Assembly: GCA_002335385.1 (NCBI GenBank)
Contig: DCVK01000062.1
Location: 1 to 54,189 of the forward strand
DNA: 54,189 nucleotides
Source: Candidatus Aminicenantes bacterium UBA2190
GTDB taxonomy: Bacteria; Acidobacteriota; Aminicenantia; UBA2199
Direction of reading: 5' to 3'
A program made the position numbers and the translations under genes. Under the pieces are notes generated by a model, which saw nothing but the letters and a program-made list of their open reading frames with translations, did not search any database and had not been told where the DNA came from. Shown piece by piece: positions 33,176 through 41,496 of this stretch; the stretch's first letter is position 1; each line of letters opens with the position of its first letter.

Positions 33176-33197
33176 AAGGAAACGGAGAGGGTGGGAT
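33176..33197 (-). repeat. Direct repeat of the tRNA-Ser 3' end
   Basis: These 22 bases are identical to 33289-33310, which cover the 3' acceptor strand, part of the T stem and the downstream flank of tRNA-Ser. The copies are 113 bases apart. Such a duplicated tRNA end resembles an attachment-site scar. Confidence 0.55.
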
Positions 33198-33227
33198 GAG
33201 CTCCCTGCGGTCGCAGTTCCCACCCTC
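33187..33227. terminator. Strong hairpin downstream of the tRNA pair
   Basis: GAGGGTGGGA (33187-33196) pairs perfectly with TCCCACCCTC (33218-33227). An inner CTGCG/CGCAG stem (33205-33209 with 33212-33216) sits in the loop. It could terminate the secG-tRNA transcript, though the T tract that follows on the minus strand is weak. Confidence 0.4.
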
Positions 33228-33235
33228 GTTGGTTT

Positions 33236-33284
33236 ATTCTGACAGAAGTTCACCATGAATTATTAGATTATCATTCTGACAGAA
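33236..33284. repeat. Pair of ATTCTGACAGAAG direct repeats
   Basis: The 13-base unit occurs at 33236-33248 and 33272-33284, between the two copies of the tRNA-Ser end. Confidence 0.5.
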
Positions 33285-33295
33285 GATAAAGGAAA

Positions 33296-33385
33296 CGGAG
33301 AGGGTGGGATTCGAACCCACGATCCCAGTTTACCCGGGATAACTGCTTAGCAGGCAGCCCTGTTCGGCCACTCCAGCACCTCTCC
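33296..33385 (-). tRNA. tRNA-Ser(GCU)
   Basis: 90 bases. The acceptor stem GGAGAGG/CCTCTCC is perfect, the T arm is GTGGG-TTCGAAT-CCCAC, the anticodon loop is CTGCTAA (anticodon GCT), and a long variable arm (TATCCCGGG...CTGGGAT type) is present as expected for serine. CCA is not encoded. It reads AGC and AGU codons. Confidence 0.95.
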
Positions 33386-33390
33386 ATATT

Positions 33391-33474
<84 letters not shown>

Positions 33475-33529
33475 CCGTATATGACGAATGCGCGAATCTG
33501 GGAGATCTTCTTGTTCGGCCGCCGTCCGA

Positions 33530-33862
33530 CTACTCGCCGGTCTCGCCCTGCGGCTGGGGAGCGGGACTCTCGGGATTCAGCGGCTGGGTCGCCGCCGGTT
33601 TCTCGCTGGGCAGCACCGAGCCGGAACGGCTCTTACGGGCCTGCAGCACCTGCAGCAGCAGCGATGTCACCATGAACAGGATGGCCAGCGTCGTGGTGAT
33701 CTTGGAGAGCAGCGTGGCGGTGCCGCGCGGGCCGAAGGTCGACTGGCTGCCGTAGCCGCCGAAAGCCCCGGCCAGGTCGGCGCTCTTGCCGCTTTGCAGC
33801 AGGACGATGATGACCAGCAGCAGGCATACGACGATATGAATAAAAAGTAAGACGCCGGTCAA
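33530..33862 (-). CDS. secG: Preprotein translocase subunit SecG
   Basis: 110-residue subunit of the SecYEG channel. Two membrane helices (LLFIHIVVCLLLVIIVLLQ and ITTTLAILFMVTSLLLQVL) flank the conserved QSGKSADLAGAFGG loop. The C-terminal tail is Pro/Ser-rich. The start is a TTG placed five bases after AGGAGG; no ATG fits. It lies eight bases after the tpiA stop, in the gap-pgk-tpiA-secG operon. Confidence 0.92.
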   Translation of the reverse strand: MTGVLLFIHIVVCLLLVIIVLLQSGKSADLAGAFGGYGSQSTFGPRGTATLLSKITTTLAILFMVTSLLLQVLQARKSRSGSVLPSEKPAATQPLNPESPAPQPQGETGE

Positions 33863-33870
33863 GTTGCCTC

Positions 33871-34629
33871 CTATGCGCCCAGAAGTTTCAATCCATCGCG
33901 GATTATAGCAGAAAACTGGTCCACTTTCAAGGAGGCGCCGCCGACCAGGACACCGGAAATGTTCTCCTGCGCGAGGAGGTCCAGGCTGTTCTCCGGCTTG
34001 ACCGACCCGCCGTAGAGGATAGGAACCGGCTGGCCCGGGGCCTTTTCCGCGAGGACACCGCGGATATGACGGTGCACCGCCTCGGCCTGCTCGGGCGTGG
34101 CGTTGCGGCCGGTGCCGATGGCCCAGATCGGCTCGTAGGCCACGGCGACCCGTCCCCAGTCCCCGCCGTCGACCCCTGCCAATCCCCTGTCCAGCTGTCC
34201 CTGCACCTTTTCCAGGGTTCGCCCCGCTTCGCGTTCGGGGAGGGTCTCCCCGACGCACAGCACAGGCTTCAGCCCGGCGGCCAATGCGGCGAGCAGCTTG
34301 CGGTTGACGTCCCCATCGCTTTCATGAAAGATCTGCCGCCGCTCGGAATGGCCGACCAAGGCGTATTCCGCCAGGCCGCGCAGCATCAGCGCCGAAATCT
34401 CGCCGGTAAAAGCTCCCTTTGCCTCGAAAAACAGGTTTTGGGCGCCGATATGGACCTTGGGATCGAGGCCGCCCACCGCCGCCAGCGAGGTGAAGGGGGG
34501 GAAAACGATTACGGTCAGCCCGGGCGCGTCGGAAAACTCGCCGGCCAGGGCCTGGACGAATTCTCTGCTCTCACCGGCGGTTTTGTACATCTTCCAGTTG
34601 CCGGCGATAACGTATTGCCTGTCCATCAT
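33871..34629 (-). CDS. tpiA: Triosephosphate isomerase
   Basis: Interconverts dihydroxyacetone phosphate and glyceraldehyde 3-phosphate. 252 residues. GNWKMYK holds the catalytic Lys, VGHSERR the catalytic His, and AYEPIWAIGTG the catalytic Glu and start of loop 6. The ATG overlaps the pgk stop by four bases (ATGA). It belongs to the glycolytic operon. Confidence 0.97.
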   Translation of the reverse strand: MMDRQYVIAGNWKMYKTAGESREFVQALAGEFSDAPGLTVIVFPPFTSLAAVGGLDPKVHIGAQNLFFEAKGAFTGEISALMLRGLAEYALVGHSERRQIFHESDGDVNRKLLAALAAGLKPVLCVGETLPEREAGRTLEKVQGQLDRGLAGVDGGDWGRVAVAYEPIWAIGTGRNATPEQAEAVHRHIRGVLAEKAPGQPVPILYGGSVKPENSLDLLAQENISGVLVGGASLKVDQFSAIIRDGLKLLGA

Positions 34630-35816
34630 GCCTCCGTCAGGGCTTCGATGCCCGGCAGCTTGTCGCCGGCCAGGAACTCCAGGGACGCCCCGCCTCCCGT
34701 CGATAAATGACTGATGCGGTCCGCCACCCCGGCCCGGTTCACCGCGGCCAGCGAATCGCCGCCGCCGACGATGGTCGTGGCCGGTGACGCGGCCAGCGCC
34801 GCAGCGATCTCCATGGTGCCGCCGGAGAAGGTATCCACCTCGAAGACTCCCATCGGCCCGTTCCAGAAGATCAGCCGGGCGCGGCCGATCTCGGCCTGGA
34901 AGGCCTCGACCGTCTCGGGGCCGATGTCCAGCCCCATCATCTCTCCGGGGATGCCCTCGCCCGTCCGGATGATGCGCACGGTGATGTTGGGTTCGATCTG
35001 GCAGGCGGCGATATGGTCGCGGGGCAGCAGGAAGCGCACGCCCCGCTCCTCGGCCTGGCGCCGTATGTCACGGCAAAGCTCCAGGCACTCATTCTCCACG
35101 CGCGAGGCTCCGACCTCCATCCCCTCGGCCTTGAGGAAGGTATAGGCCATGGCGCCGCCGATGAGGATGGCGTCGGCCTGGGTCACCAGGTGTCTCAGCA
35201 GCGGCAGCTTGTCGCTGACCTTGGCGCCGCCCAGGATGACCAAATAGTGATCGGGCGGGTTTTCCGCGGCCAGCGTGAGGAAATCAATCTCCTTCCTGAG
35301 CAGGAAGCCGGCCACGGCCAGGGGCACGTGGCGGGTGATCTCGTCGATCGAGGCATGCGCGCGGTGACAGGCGCCGAACGCGTCGTCCACGTACAGGTCG
35401 ATGCCCTTGGCCAGTTCGGCGGCGAACGCCGGGTCGTTCCGGGTCTCGCCGGGATGGAAGCGCAGGTTCTCCAGCATCAGGATTTGGCCGGGCTTCAGCT
35501 TGGCCTTGGCCTTTTCCGCCCTGGCGCCAACCGTTTCCGCACAGAAGAGCACCCTTTCCCCGAGCAGCCCGCCCAGGCGTTTGGCCACCGGAGCCAGCGA
35601 GCAGTCCGGAACCACTTCGCCCTTGGGGCGGCCCAGGTGCGAGGAGCAGACGATGCGGGCGCCGTTGTCGAGCAGGTGGCGAAAGGTGGGCAAGGCCGCC
35701 TGGATGCGCGTATCGTCGGTGATTTCCCCGCCGGCGTTCAGCGGCACGTTGAAGTCGTTGCGCAAGAAGACGCGCCGGCCGGCCACCGCGACGTCGGCGA
35801 TGAATTTCTTGGCCAT
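34626..35816 (-). CDS. pgk: Phosphoglycerate kinase
   Basis: Makes ATP from 1,3-bisphosphoglycerate. 396 residues. FLRNDFNVPLN is the substrate-binding N-terminal motif, LSSHLGRPKG-type segment (CSSHLGRPKGE) follows, and the C-terminal domain has GGGDSLAAVNRAG and HLSTGGGASLEFLAG. Its start is one base from the gap stop. Confidence 0.97.
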   Translation of the reverse strand: MAKKFIADVAVAGRRVFLRNDFNVPLNAGGEITDDTRIQAALPTFRHLLDNGARIVCSSHLGRPKGEVVPDCSLAPVAKRLGGLLGERVLFCAETVGARAEKAKAKLKPGQILMLENLRFHPGETRNDPAFAAELAKGIDLYVDDAFGACHRAHASIDEITRHVPLAVAGFLLRKEIDFLTLAAENPPDHYLVILGGAKVSDKLPLLRHLVTQADAILIGGAMAYTFLKAEGMEVGASRVENECLELCRDIRRQAEERGVRFLLPRDHIAACQIEPNITVRIIRTGEGIPGEMMGLDIGPETVEAFQAEIGRARLIFWNGPMGVFEVDTFSGGTMEIAAALAASPATTIVGGGDSLAAVNRAGVADRISHLSTGGGASLEFLAGDKLPGIEALTEA

Positions 35817-35817
35817 T

Positions 35818-36819
35818 TCAGCCCGCCGCGATCTTGAGGATCAGGTCGCGGATGCGGCAGGAATAGGCCCACTCGTTGTCATACCAGGCCAGCACCTTGA
35901 CCAGGTTCTTTTCCACGACCAGGATATTCTCCATGTCGATGATCGAGGAGCGCTCATCGCCCTTGAAGTCGATGGAGACCAGCGGCTCGTAGGTATACCC
36001 CAGGATGCCCTTGAGCGGCCCGTCGGCGGCCTTCTCGATCACCTGGCGCACGTCCTCCACCGAGGTCTCCTTGGCCACCTGCACCACCAGGTCGACCACC
36101 GACACGTCGGGGGTCGGGACGCGGATGGAGGTGCCGTGCAGCTTGCCCTGCAGCTCCTTGATGACCAGTCCCACGGCCTTGGCCGCGCCGGTCGAGGTGG
36201 GGATCATCGAGACGGCGGCGGCGCGGCAGCGGCGCAGGTCCTTGTGCGGCAGGTCGAGGATGCGCTGGTCGTTGGTGTAGGCGTGAATGGTGGTCATGTT
36301 GCCCTTGAGGATCCGGAATTGATCGTGCAGCACCTTGGCCAGCGGCGCCACGCAGTTGGTGGTGCAGGAGGCGTTGGAAATGATGTGGTGCTTCTTGCCG
36401 TCATAGTCTCCGTCGTTGACCCCCAGGACGATGGTCACGTCGGGGTCGGTCGCCGGGGCGGAGATCAGCACTTTTTTTGCCCCGGCCTGCAGATGCTTTT
36501 CGGCCTCGGGACGCTTGGTGAACAGGCCGGTGGACTCGACCACCAGGTCGATGCCCAGTTCCTTCCAGGGCAGCTCCGCCGGGTTCTTGACCGCCGAGGC
36601 CATGATCTTGCGGCCGGCGACGCTGATGAATCCTTCGCCATGGCCGACTTCCTCGGCGAACGTCCCGAAGGTCGAATCGTATTTCAACAGATGGGCCAGG
36701 GTCCTGGTATCGGTGATATCGTTGATCGCCACGATCTCGATGCCCGGGGTCCTGGACGCCGTGCGCAGAAAAAGCCTGCCGATCCTGCCGAAACCGTTTA
36801 TCGCGACTTTATAGCTCAT
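35818..36819 (-). CDS. gap: Glyceraldehyde-3-phosphate dehydrogenase
   Basis: NAD-dependent glycolytic enzyme. 333 residues from ATG 36819 (after GGAGGTTCACC). INGFGRIGRL is the Rossmann motif, SNASCTTNCVAPL holds the catalytic Cys, and VSWYDNEW-type C-terminal segment (LAWYDNEWAYSCR) is present. The frame opens ten codons upstream without a ribosome site. First gene of gap-pgk-tpiA-secG. Confidence 0.97.
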   Translation of the reverse strand: MSYKVAINGFGRIGRLFLRTASRTPGIEIVAINDITDTRTLAHLLKYDSTFGTFAEEVGHGEGFISVAGRKIMASAVKNPAELPWKELGIDLVVESTGLFTKRPEAEKHLQAGAKKVLISAPATDPDVTIVLGVNDGDYDGKKHHIISNASCTTNCVAPLAKVLHDQFRILKGNMTTIHAYTNDQRILDLPHKDLRRCRAAAVSMIPTSTGAAKAVGLVIKELQGKLHGTSIRVPTPDVSVVDLVVQVAKETSVEDVRQVIEKAADGPLKGILGYTYEPLVSIDFKGDERSSIIDMENILVVEKNLVKVLAWYDNEWAYSCRIRDLILKIAAG

Positions 36820-36839
36820 GGTGAACCTCCTTTCTCGGG

Positions 36840-36868
36840 AACGTAACATACTGCCGACTTATTTTCAA
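36840..36868 (-). promoter_or_regulatory. Promoter for the gap operon
   Basis: Minus strand TTGAAA (36863-36868), 17-base spacer, TACGTT (36840-36845). A leader of about 14 bases ends in GGAGG. Confidence 0.45.
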
Positions 36869-36900
36869 GGGTGCCGGGGAGCGCCGGGCGGGGAGGTGAT

Positions 36901-36929
36901 TTGCATTTTCACACCCACTTGCCTATAAT
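36901..36929 (+). promoter_or_regulatory. Promoter for the SPFH gene pair
   Basis: TTGCAT (36901-36906), 17-base spacer, TATAAT (36924-36929). It is followed by GGGAGG and the ATG at 36946, so this transcript has a short leader with a ribosome site. Confidence 0.6.
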
Positions 36930-36945
36930 CGGGCGGGAGGACAGC

Positions 36946-37467
36946 ATGGACATCAAGGAAAGGGCCAGGGAACAATTGAATTGGCTGGAAAAGATCCTGC
37001 ACAGGATGCCGGGGTTCAAAGGCTATTTCGCAAGGGAATTGCGCCGCGATTCCGACCGCCTGCAGCGCGAGTTCATCCTCCGGCAGCAGCGCAAGGTGAA
37101 GACCGGCATGAACAAGGTGATTCAGGCCGCCGCCCGCGCCAAGGACTTCGACCTGCTCCGCGACTATGACCTGTTCGTCAGGGAACTCGACAAGAGCATC
37201 GGGGCGCTGCGTTACGCCGACCAGGGCTACAGCGGCTTCTTCGATTTGGTCAAGATCAGGGAACCCGAGCTGGACAAGGTGTACGAACAGGATGCGCTGG
37301 CCATGGAAGCAGCGGAAGCCCTGGTGGCGGAGTTCAAGAAGCTGGCGGCCGCCCCGCTCGATCCGTCCGGCCTCGCTTCCCTGCGCGAAGGACTGGCGCA
37401 GATCGACGATCTTTTCGAGAAACGCACCGTCCTGCTGAAGGGCTATGAAAGAGGAGAAGGCCAATGA
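36946..37467 (+). CDS. Hypothetical helical protein paired with SPFH protein
   Basis: 173 residues, highly charged and helical with heptad-like spacing (NWLEKILHRMPGFKGYFARELRRDSDRLQREFIL). No membrane segment. The family is not recognised. It overlaps the SPFH gene start by four bases and starts its operon, so a physical partnership is likely. The frame opens at 36871, but the promoter and GGGAGG support the ATG at 36946. Confidence 0.7.
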   Translation: MDIKERAREQLNWLEKILHRMPGFKGYFARELRRDSDRLQREFILRQQRKVKTGMNKVIQAAARAKDFDLLRDYDLFVRELDKSIGALRYADQGYSGFFDLVKIREPELDKVYEQDALAMEAAEALVAEFKKLAAAPLDPSGLASLREGLAQIDDLFEKRTVLLKGYERGEGQ

Positions 37468-38489
37468 AACTTGAGATCATCCAGTATTTTGATCCGACGG
37501 GCAAGGAGCTGTCGCACCGCATCCCCGAAAAGGGATCGAGCGACATCAAGCTCGGAGCGCAGCTGATCGTCCAGGAGAACCAGGCCGCCGTCTTCTTCCG
37601 CGACGGCAAGGCCCTGGATACATTCAAGGCCGGGCGACATGTCCTGTCGACGATGAACATTCCTCTCCTGACGCGGCTCCTCTCCCTGCCCTTCGGCTTC
37701 AAGTCGCCATTCCAGGCCCAAGTCTATTTCGTCAACCTGAAGACTTTCCTGAACCTGAAATGGGGCACCAAGGAGCCGGTCGGCTTCAAGGACAACGAAC
37801 TCGGCTTCGTCCGCCTGCGGGCCTTCGGGGTGTATTCGCTGAAAGTCGTCAACCCGCCGCTCTTCATCGGCGAGGTGGCGGGCACCCAGGCCGTTTACTC
37901 CACCGGCGACATCGAGGACTTCTTGCGCGACCTGCTGGTGGGTCGCTTGAACGATTTCCTGGGCGAGACGGTCAAAAGCCTCTTCGAGCTGCCGCAGCAT
38001 TTCGATGAGATGGCCATCGCGCTGAAGGGGCGCATCGCCGACGACTTCGCCAAGTATGGTTTGGAGATCGCCGATTTCATCATCAACGCCATCACGCCTC
38101 CCGAGGAAGTGCAGAAGATGATCGATGAACGCTCGGGCATGGGCGCCGTCGGCGACATGGGCAAGTTCGTGCAGTTCAAGGCGGCCAAGGCCATGGAAAA
38201 GGCCGCGGAGAAGGGGGGCGAGGCCTCCTCGGGCATGGGCATGGGCATGGGCGCCGGCATGGGCATGATGATCCCGGGCATGATCAACCAGGCCATGCAG
38301 GAATCGAAGCCGCCGGCAGCCGCGGCCACAAAAATCTGCCCCGCCTGCAGGAAAGAGGCGCCGGCGACGGCCAAATTCTGCCCCGAGTGCGGCGCCGCGT
38401 TCCCCAAAATGGCTTTCTGCAGCCACTGCGGCTCCGCCTTGAAGCAGGGATCCAAATTCTGTCCCGAGTGCGGCCAGAAGACCTCCTGA
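37464..38489 (+). CDS. SPFH-domain protein with two C-terminal zinc ribbons
   Basis: 341 residues. The N-terminal ~220 residues look like an SPFH/band-7 domain of the YdjI/virion-core type (LIVQENQAAVFFRDGKALDTFKAGRH; FADYGLEI-like FAKYGLEIADFIINAITPPEEV). A Gly/Met-rich linker follows (GMGMGMGAGMGMM), then two zinc ribbons (CPAC...CPEC and CSHC...CPEC). No N-terminal membrane helix. Bacillus YdjI acts with PspA at the membrane under envelope stress; the same role here is inference. Confidence 0.82.
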   Translation: MKLEIIQYFDPTGKELSHRIPEKGSSDIKLGAQLIVQENQAAVFFRDGKALDTFKAGRHVLSTMNIPLLTRLLSLPFGFKSPFQAQVYFVNLKTFLNLKWGTKEPVGFKDNELGFVRLRAFGVYSLKVVNPPLFIGEVAGTQAVYSTGDIEDFLRDLLVGRLNDFLGETVKSLFELPQHFDEMAIALKGRIADDFAKYGLEIADFIINAITPPEEVQKMIDERSGMGAVGDMGKFVQFKAAKAMEKAAEKGGEASSGMGMGMGAGMGMMIPGMINQAMQESKPPAAAATKICPACRKEAPATAKFCPECGAAFPKMAFCSHCGSALKQGSKFCPECGQKTS

Positions 38490-38535
38490 GGCGGCGTACC
38501 CGGCGACGGCCGGGCCCGGGACTTCAGCCCAGCGC

Positions 38536-39438
38536 ATGAAACGCAGCAGCGAACGGATCCTGCTGATCCTGAACCCCTCCTCCGGCTTCATTTCCAAGGA
38601 CATCGCCGTTTCGCTGATCATGAGGAAGCTGCGCCGTCATTTCGCCAGCGTTTCGCTGGTCAACACCCGCTCGGCGCCGCAGGCCCGCGAGATCACCCGC
38701 CGGGGCTTGAAGCATTTCGACGTGTTCGTGGCCTTCGGCGGCGACGGCACGGTGAACTCCGTGGCCGGCGCCCTGGTCAACCGCGACAAGACCCTGGGCA
38801 TCCTTCCGGGCGGCTCGGGAAACGGCCTGGCGCGCAACCTGGGCCTCCACCTCTCATGGCTGCGCGCCCTCGACACGCTGATCGGCGGCCAGGACGTGAG
38901 CATCGACGCCGGCGACATCAACGGCCGCCTTTTTTTCAACGTCGCCGGCATGGGGCTGGACGGGCTGATCTCCAAAAAATTCAACCTGGAGTCCAGGGCC
39001 CGCGGCATTCTGCCCTATGTCTATTTCGCCCTGAGAGGCTATTTGGAAATGCCCCAGTTCCGCGTGCGGGTCGCCACCGGGAGCGGCGAGTTCGAGGAGG
39101 ACATCCTGATTCTGGCCCTGGCCAATTTCCGCGAATACGGCGCCAGGGCCGTCATCGCCCCCCACGCCTCGCCCTACGACGGGCTGCTGGACCTGTGCCT
39201 GCTGAAGAAGTTCAACCTGCTGCAGTCATCGCTGAACGTGCAGCGGCTGTTCACCGGCACCATCCACAAGTACCCGTTCTACCGGACATTCAAGTTCGAG
39301 CAGGCGCACATCCGCTCGCTGAACGGCCCGATCCCCTATCACTTCGACGGCGAGTACGGGGGCAGCGAACTGGAGGCATTCGAGGTGCGCGTGTTGCCGG
39401 CGTCGGTGCGCGTGCGCATCCGACCGGTCAAGGAATAA
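38536..39438 (+). CDS. Diacylglycerol/lipid kinase family protein (second copy)
   Basis: 300 residues. LILNPSSGF opens the fold, FGGDGTVNSVAGAL is the nucleotide loop (near residue 74), and GILPGGSGNGLARNLGL is the next conserved segment. The C-terminal half has YFDGEYGG-type residues (YHFDGEYGGSELEA). It is only distantly like the copy at 6433-7356. It is 46 bases after the SPFH gene and ends at a strong terminator. Confidence 0.85.
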   Translation: MKRSSERILLILNPSSGFISKDIAVSLIMRKLRRHFASVSLVNTRSAPQAREITRRGLKHFDVFVAFGGDGTVNSVAGALVNRDKTLGILPGGSGNGLARNLGLHLSWLRALDTLIGGQDVSIDAGDINGRLFFNVAGMGLDGLISKKFNLESRARGILPYVYFALRGYLEMPQFRVRVATGSGEFEEDILILALANFREYGARAVIAPHASPYDGLLDLCLLKKFNLLQSSLNVQRLFTGTIHKYPFYRTFKFEQAHIRSLNGPIPYHFDGEYGGSELEAFEVRVLPASVRVRIRPVKE

Positions 39439-39440
39439 AA

Positions 39441-39470
39441 AAAAAGGGAAGAATCGCTTCTTCCCTTTTT
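39441..39470. terminator. Bidirectional intrinsic terminator
   Basis: A perfect 13-pair stem (39441-39453 with 39458-39470) with TCGC loop. The stem base is A-T pairs, giving a T run at its 3' side on both strands. It separates the plus-strand lipid kinase from the convergent exbD gene. Confidence 0.85.
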
Positions 39471-39486
39471 ATCGAGAATGTTCTGA

Positions 39487-39918
39487 TCAGTCCACGGTGG
39501 ACGCTTTTTGCTCCGTCACCAGGCCGATGACTTCGATCTGCGCTTCCTTGATGGCATTCATCACATCCACCACTCTGCCGTAGGAGGCTTCCATGTCAGC
39601 CTTGAACAGGACCTTCTTTTCGGTCCGCTGCATTTCCTCCATCTTGTCGAGGATCAGCTGCCCAAGCTTCGTCAGATCCTCCACCGGGAATTCATCCAGA
39701 GAGACTTCTCCGGTCTTCTTGACGTTGACGGTGAACATCTGGCTGGGATCGGGCTGGTTGCCCACGTACTTGGCTTCGGGCAGAGTGACGTTGGCCCCCT
39801 TCTGGATCATCGGCGTCACGATCATGAAGATGATCAGCAACACCAAGAGGATGTCGCAGAGAGGAACAACGTTTGGCTCAGATTTAGCAGTATTCGAGCC
39901 GCCGATATCGACACTCAT
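39487..39918 (-). CDS. exbD: ExbD/TolR family biopolymer transport protein
   Basis: 143 residues. One N-terminal membrane helix with the conserved Asp (VVPLCDILLVLLIIFMIVTPM) that carries protons in the ExbB-ExbD motor, followed by a periplasmic domain. It is 12 bases after exbB and ends at the terminator at 39441. Works with TonB to energise outer-membrane transporters. Confidence 0.92.
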   Translation of the reverse strand: MSVDIGGSNTAKSEPNVVPLCDILLVLLIIFMIVTPMIQKGANVTLPEAKYVGNQPDPSQMFTVNVKKTGEVSLDEFPVEDLTKLGQLILDKMEEMQRTEKKVLFKADMEASYGRVVDVMNAIKEAQIEVIGLVTEQKASTVD

Positions 39919-39930
39919 ACTCGACTCCCT

Positions 39931-40605
39931 TTACTTGGACTTCAGCTTGATAAAATGATCAATCAGCTCCGAGGAGGCGTTGGCCATTTCACCGGTGAAG
40001 ATATCCACGCGGTTCAGCAGGACGTTGAAGAACCAGACGGCGACGACGGCGACGATGATGCCGAAGCCGGTGGTGATCAGGGCTTCCGCGATGCCGCCGG
40101 CAACGGCGCCGATGCCGCCCGAGCCGGAGACCTTCATGCCCTGGAAGGCGGTAATGATGCCGAAGACGGTGCCGAACAGGCCGACGAACGGGCCGGTGGA
40201 GCCGATGGTGGCCAGGCCGTTCAAGCCTCTCTTGAATTCCTGAACGCCCTTGATGGTGGCGCGCTCAATGGCCCGCTTGGCCGATTCGACCACTTCGGGC
40301 TGGGCGGAGCGGCTGTCCTGCTGGAACTGCAGCTCGTTCAGGCCGGCGACCAGCACCTTGGCCAGGTGGCTGTTCTTGAAGCGCTTGTCGGAGGAGAGCT
40401 TGATGGATTCCTCCACCTTGCCTTCGCGCCAGAGGCCGGAGATCAGCTTGAGCAGGTCGCGCGACTGCTTTTTCGCCTTGTTGAACACGATCGCCCTCTC
40501 GATGCCGGTGGCGAAGCAGTACACCGACATGAACAAGAGAGTGAAGACGACCGCCCTGGGAACGAAACTCATACTGTGCCACATTTCAACTAGATCCCAT
40601 GACAT
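39931..40605 (-). CDS. exbB: ExbB/TolQ/MotA family proton channel protein
   Basis: 224 residues with three membrane helices: one N-terminal (VVFTLLFMSVYCFATGIERAIV) and two C-terminal around GLATIGSTGPFVGLFGTVFGI and IAEALITTGFGIIVAVVAVWFFN. These hold the family's Gly/Thr-rich signature. AGGAGG lies upstream of the ATG. It lies between tonB and exbD in one operon. Confidence 0.93.
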   Translation of the reverse strand: MSWDLVEMWHSMSFVPRAVVFTLLFMSVYCFATGIERAIVFNKAKKQSRDLLKLISGLWREGKVEESIKLSSDKRFKNSHLAKVLVAGLNELQFQQDSRSAQPEVVESAKRAIERATIKGVQEFKRGLNGLATIGSTGPFVGLFGTVFGIITAFQGMKVSGSGGIGAVAGGIAEALITTGFGIIVAVVAVWFFNVLLNRVDIFTGEMANASSELIDHFIKLKSK

Positions 40606-40666
40606 AGGAAACCTCCTAAATTGGTTTTATTTATTAATTCAGCCAGTGGACTTGACCACGTTGGAA

Positions 40667-41416
40667 TTACTGGTTCTGCAGGGTGAACGTGACCGTGGCC
40701 GTGAAGATGACCGGCTTCGGGATTCCGTTCAGGATATACGGCTCATAGACCCATTGCTTGATGGCGCTGATCGCCGCGTCATTGAGCAGCGGATGGCCGG
40801 CGACCACGCGGGCGTTGCGCACGCGGCCGTAGATGTCGGTCATGGCCTCGATGATGACCACGCCCTGGATGCGCGCCGTCAGGGCGATCTGCGGGTAGAT
40901 GGGCTTGACCTGCTTGATCAGCTTGGGACGCTGCACGCTGGCGATGCGGATGGCCTGGTCGGCTCCCTCGATCAACTGGCCGCCCTCGACGCCGCCCAGG
41001 ACGCCGCCGACGACGCCGCCCTCGACGCCGCCCTCGACGCCGCCCTCAATGCCGCCTTCGACGCCGAAGCTGCCGATGTCCTCTTCCTGGATGATGGTGG
41101 GAACCTCGATGGGGGCGACCAGGCGGCCGGCGATGACCGGCCGCGTTTCGGCCTTTTTGGCCGTCTCGCTGGCCTTCTGCTCGCTGCCGCTCCTTTTCTT
41201 GGCCGCCGGCGGCGGCGGGGGGGGCGGGGGCGGCGGGGCCGAGATGAAGACATTGGTCACCTTGATTTCCGGCAGGTTGGAGTCGGCCATCATCAGGGGG
41301 ACGACGACTAAGGAAGCGATCGCAACGCCATGGATCAAAAGAGAGATGGGCAGGGTCAAGTATCTCTTGGTCGCTTTGCGCCTCTCTCCCGATATGATCA
41401 AGGATTCGCCAAACAT
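40667..41416 (-). CDS. tonB: TonB-family energy transducer with Gly-Val repeats
   Basis: 249 residues. A membrane helix near residues 22-44 (LTLPISLLIHGVAIASLVVVPL), a poly-proline stretch of ten Pro, then a GGVEGG-type tandem repeat (~125-150), and the TonB C-terminal domain (VIIEAMTDIYGRVRNARVVAG; WVYEPYILNGIP). The Gly-Val repeat replaces most of the Pro-Lys spacer of E. coli TonB. It is seen in TonB proteins of Acidobacteria-like lineages. GGAGG precedes the ATG. First gene of tonB-exbB-exbD. Confidence 0.88.
   Translation of the reverse strand: MFGESLIISGERRKATKRYLTLPISLLIHGVAIASLVVVPLMMADSNLPEIKVTNVFISAPPPPPPPPPPAAKKRSGSEQKASETAKKAETRPVIAGRLVAPIEVPTIIQEEDIGSFGVEGGIEGGVEGGVEGGVVGGVLGGVEGGQLIEGADQAIRIASVQRPKLIKQVKPIYPQIALTARIQGVVIIEAMTDIYGRVRNARVVAGHPLLNDAAISAIKQWVYEPYILNGIPKPVIFTATVTFTLQNQ
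40979..41062. repeat. Short tandem repeat coding for GGVEGGV units in tonB
   Basis: Degenerate 12-base units (CGCCGCCCTCGA-like on the plus strand) repeated about seven times in frame. They lengthen or shorten the periplasmic spacer of TonB by four residues per unit. Confidence 0.6.
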
Positions 41417-41441
41417 GCTAGGCCTCCATGATAGTATTTTG

Positions 41442-41471
41442 ATAATATTTCCAAATCATCTTATATAACAA
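41442..41471 (-). promoter_or_regulatory. Promoter for tonB-exbB-exbD
   Basis: Minus strand TTGTTA (41466-41471), 18-base spacer, TATTAT (41442-41447), with a 25-base gap to the ATG containing GGAGG. Confidence 0.45.
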
Positions 41472-41496
41472 AAGCGCTCGGAATTCAAGTCCAAAT

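Noticed and set aside
40979..41062. Possible CRISPR or satellite array
   Set aside because: Units are 12 bases without spacers and are in frame inside tonB.
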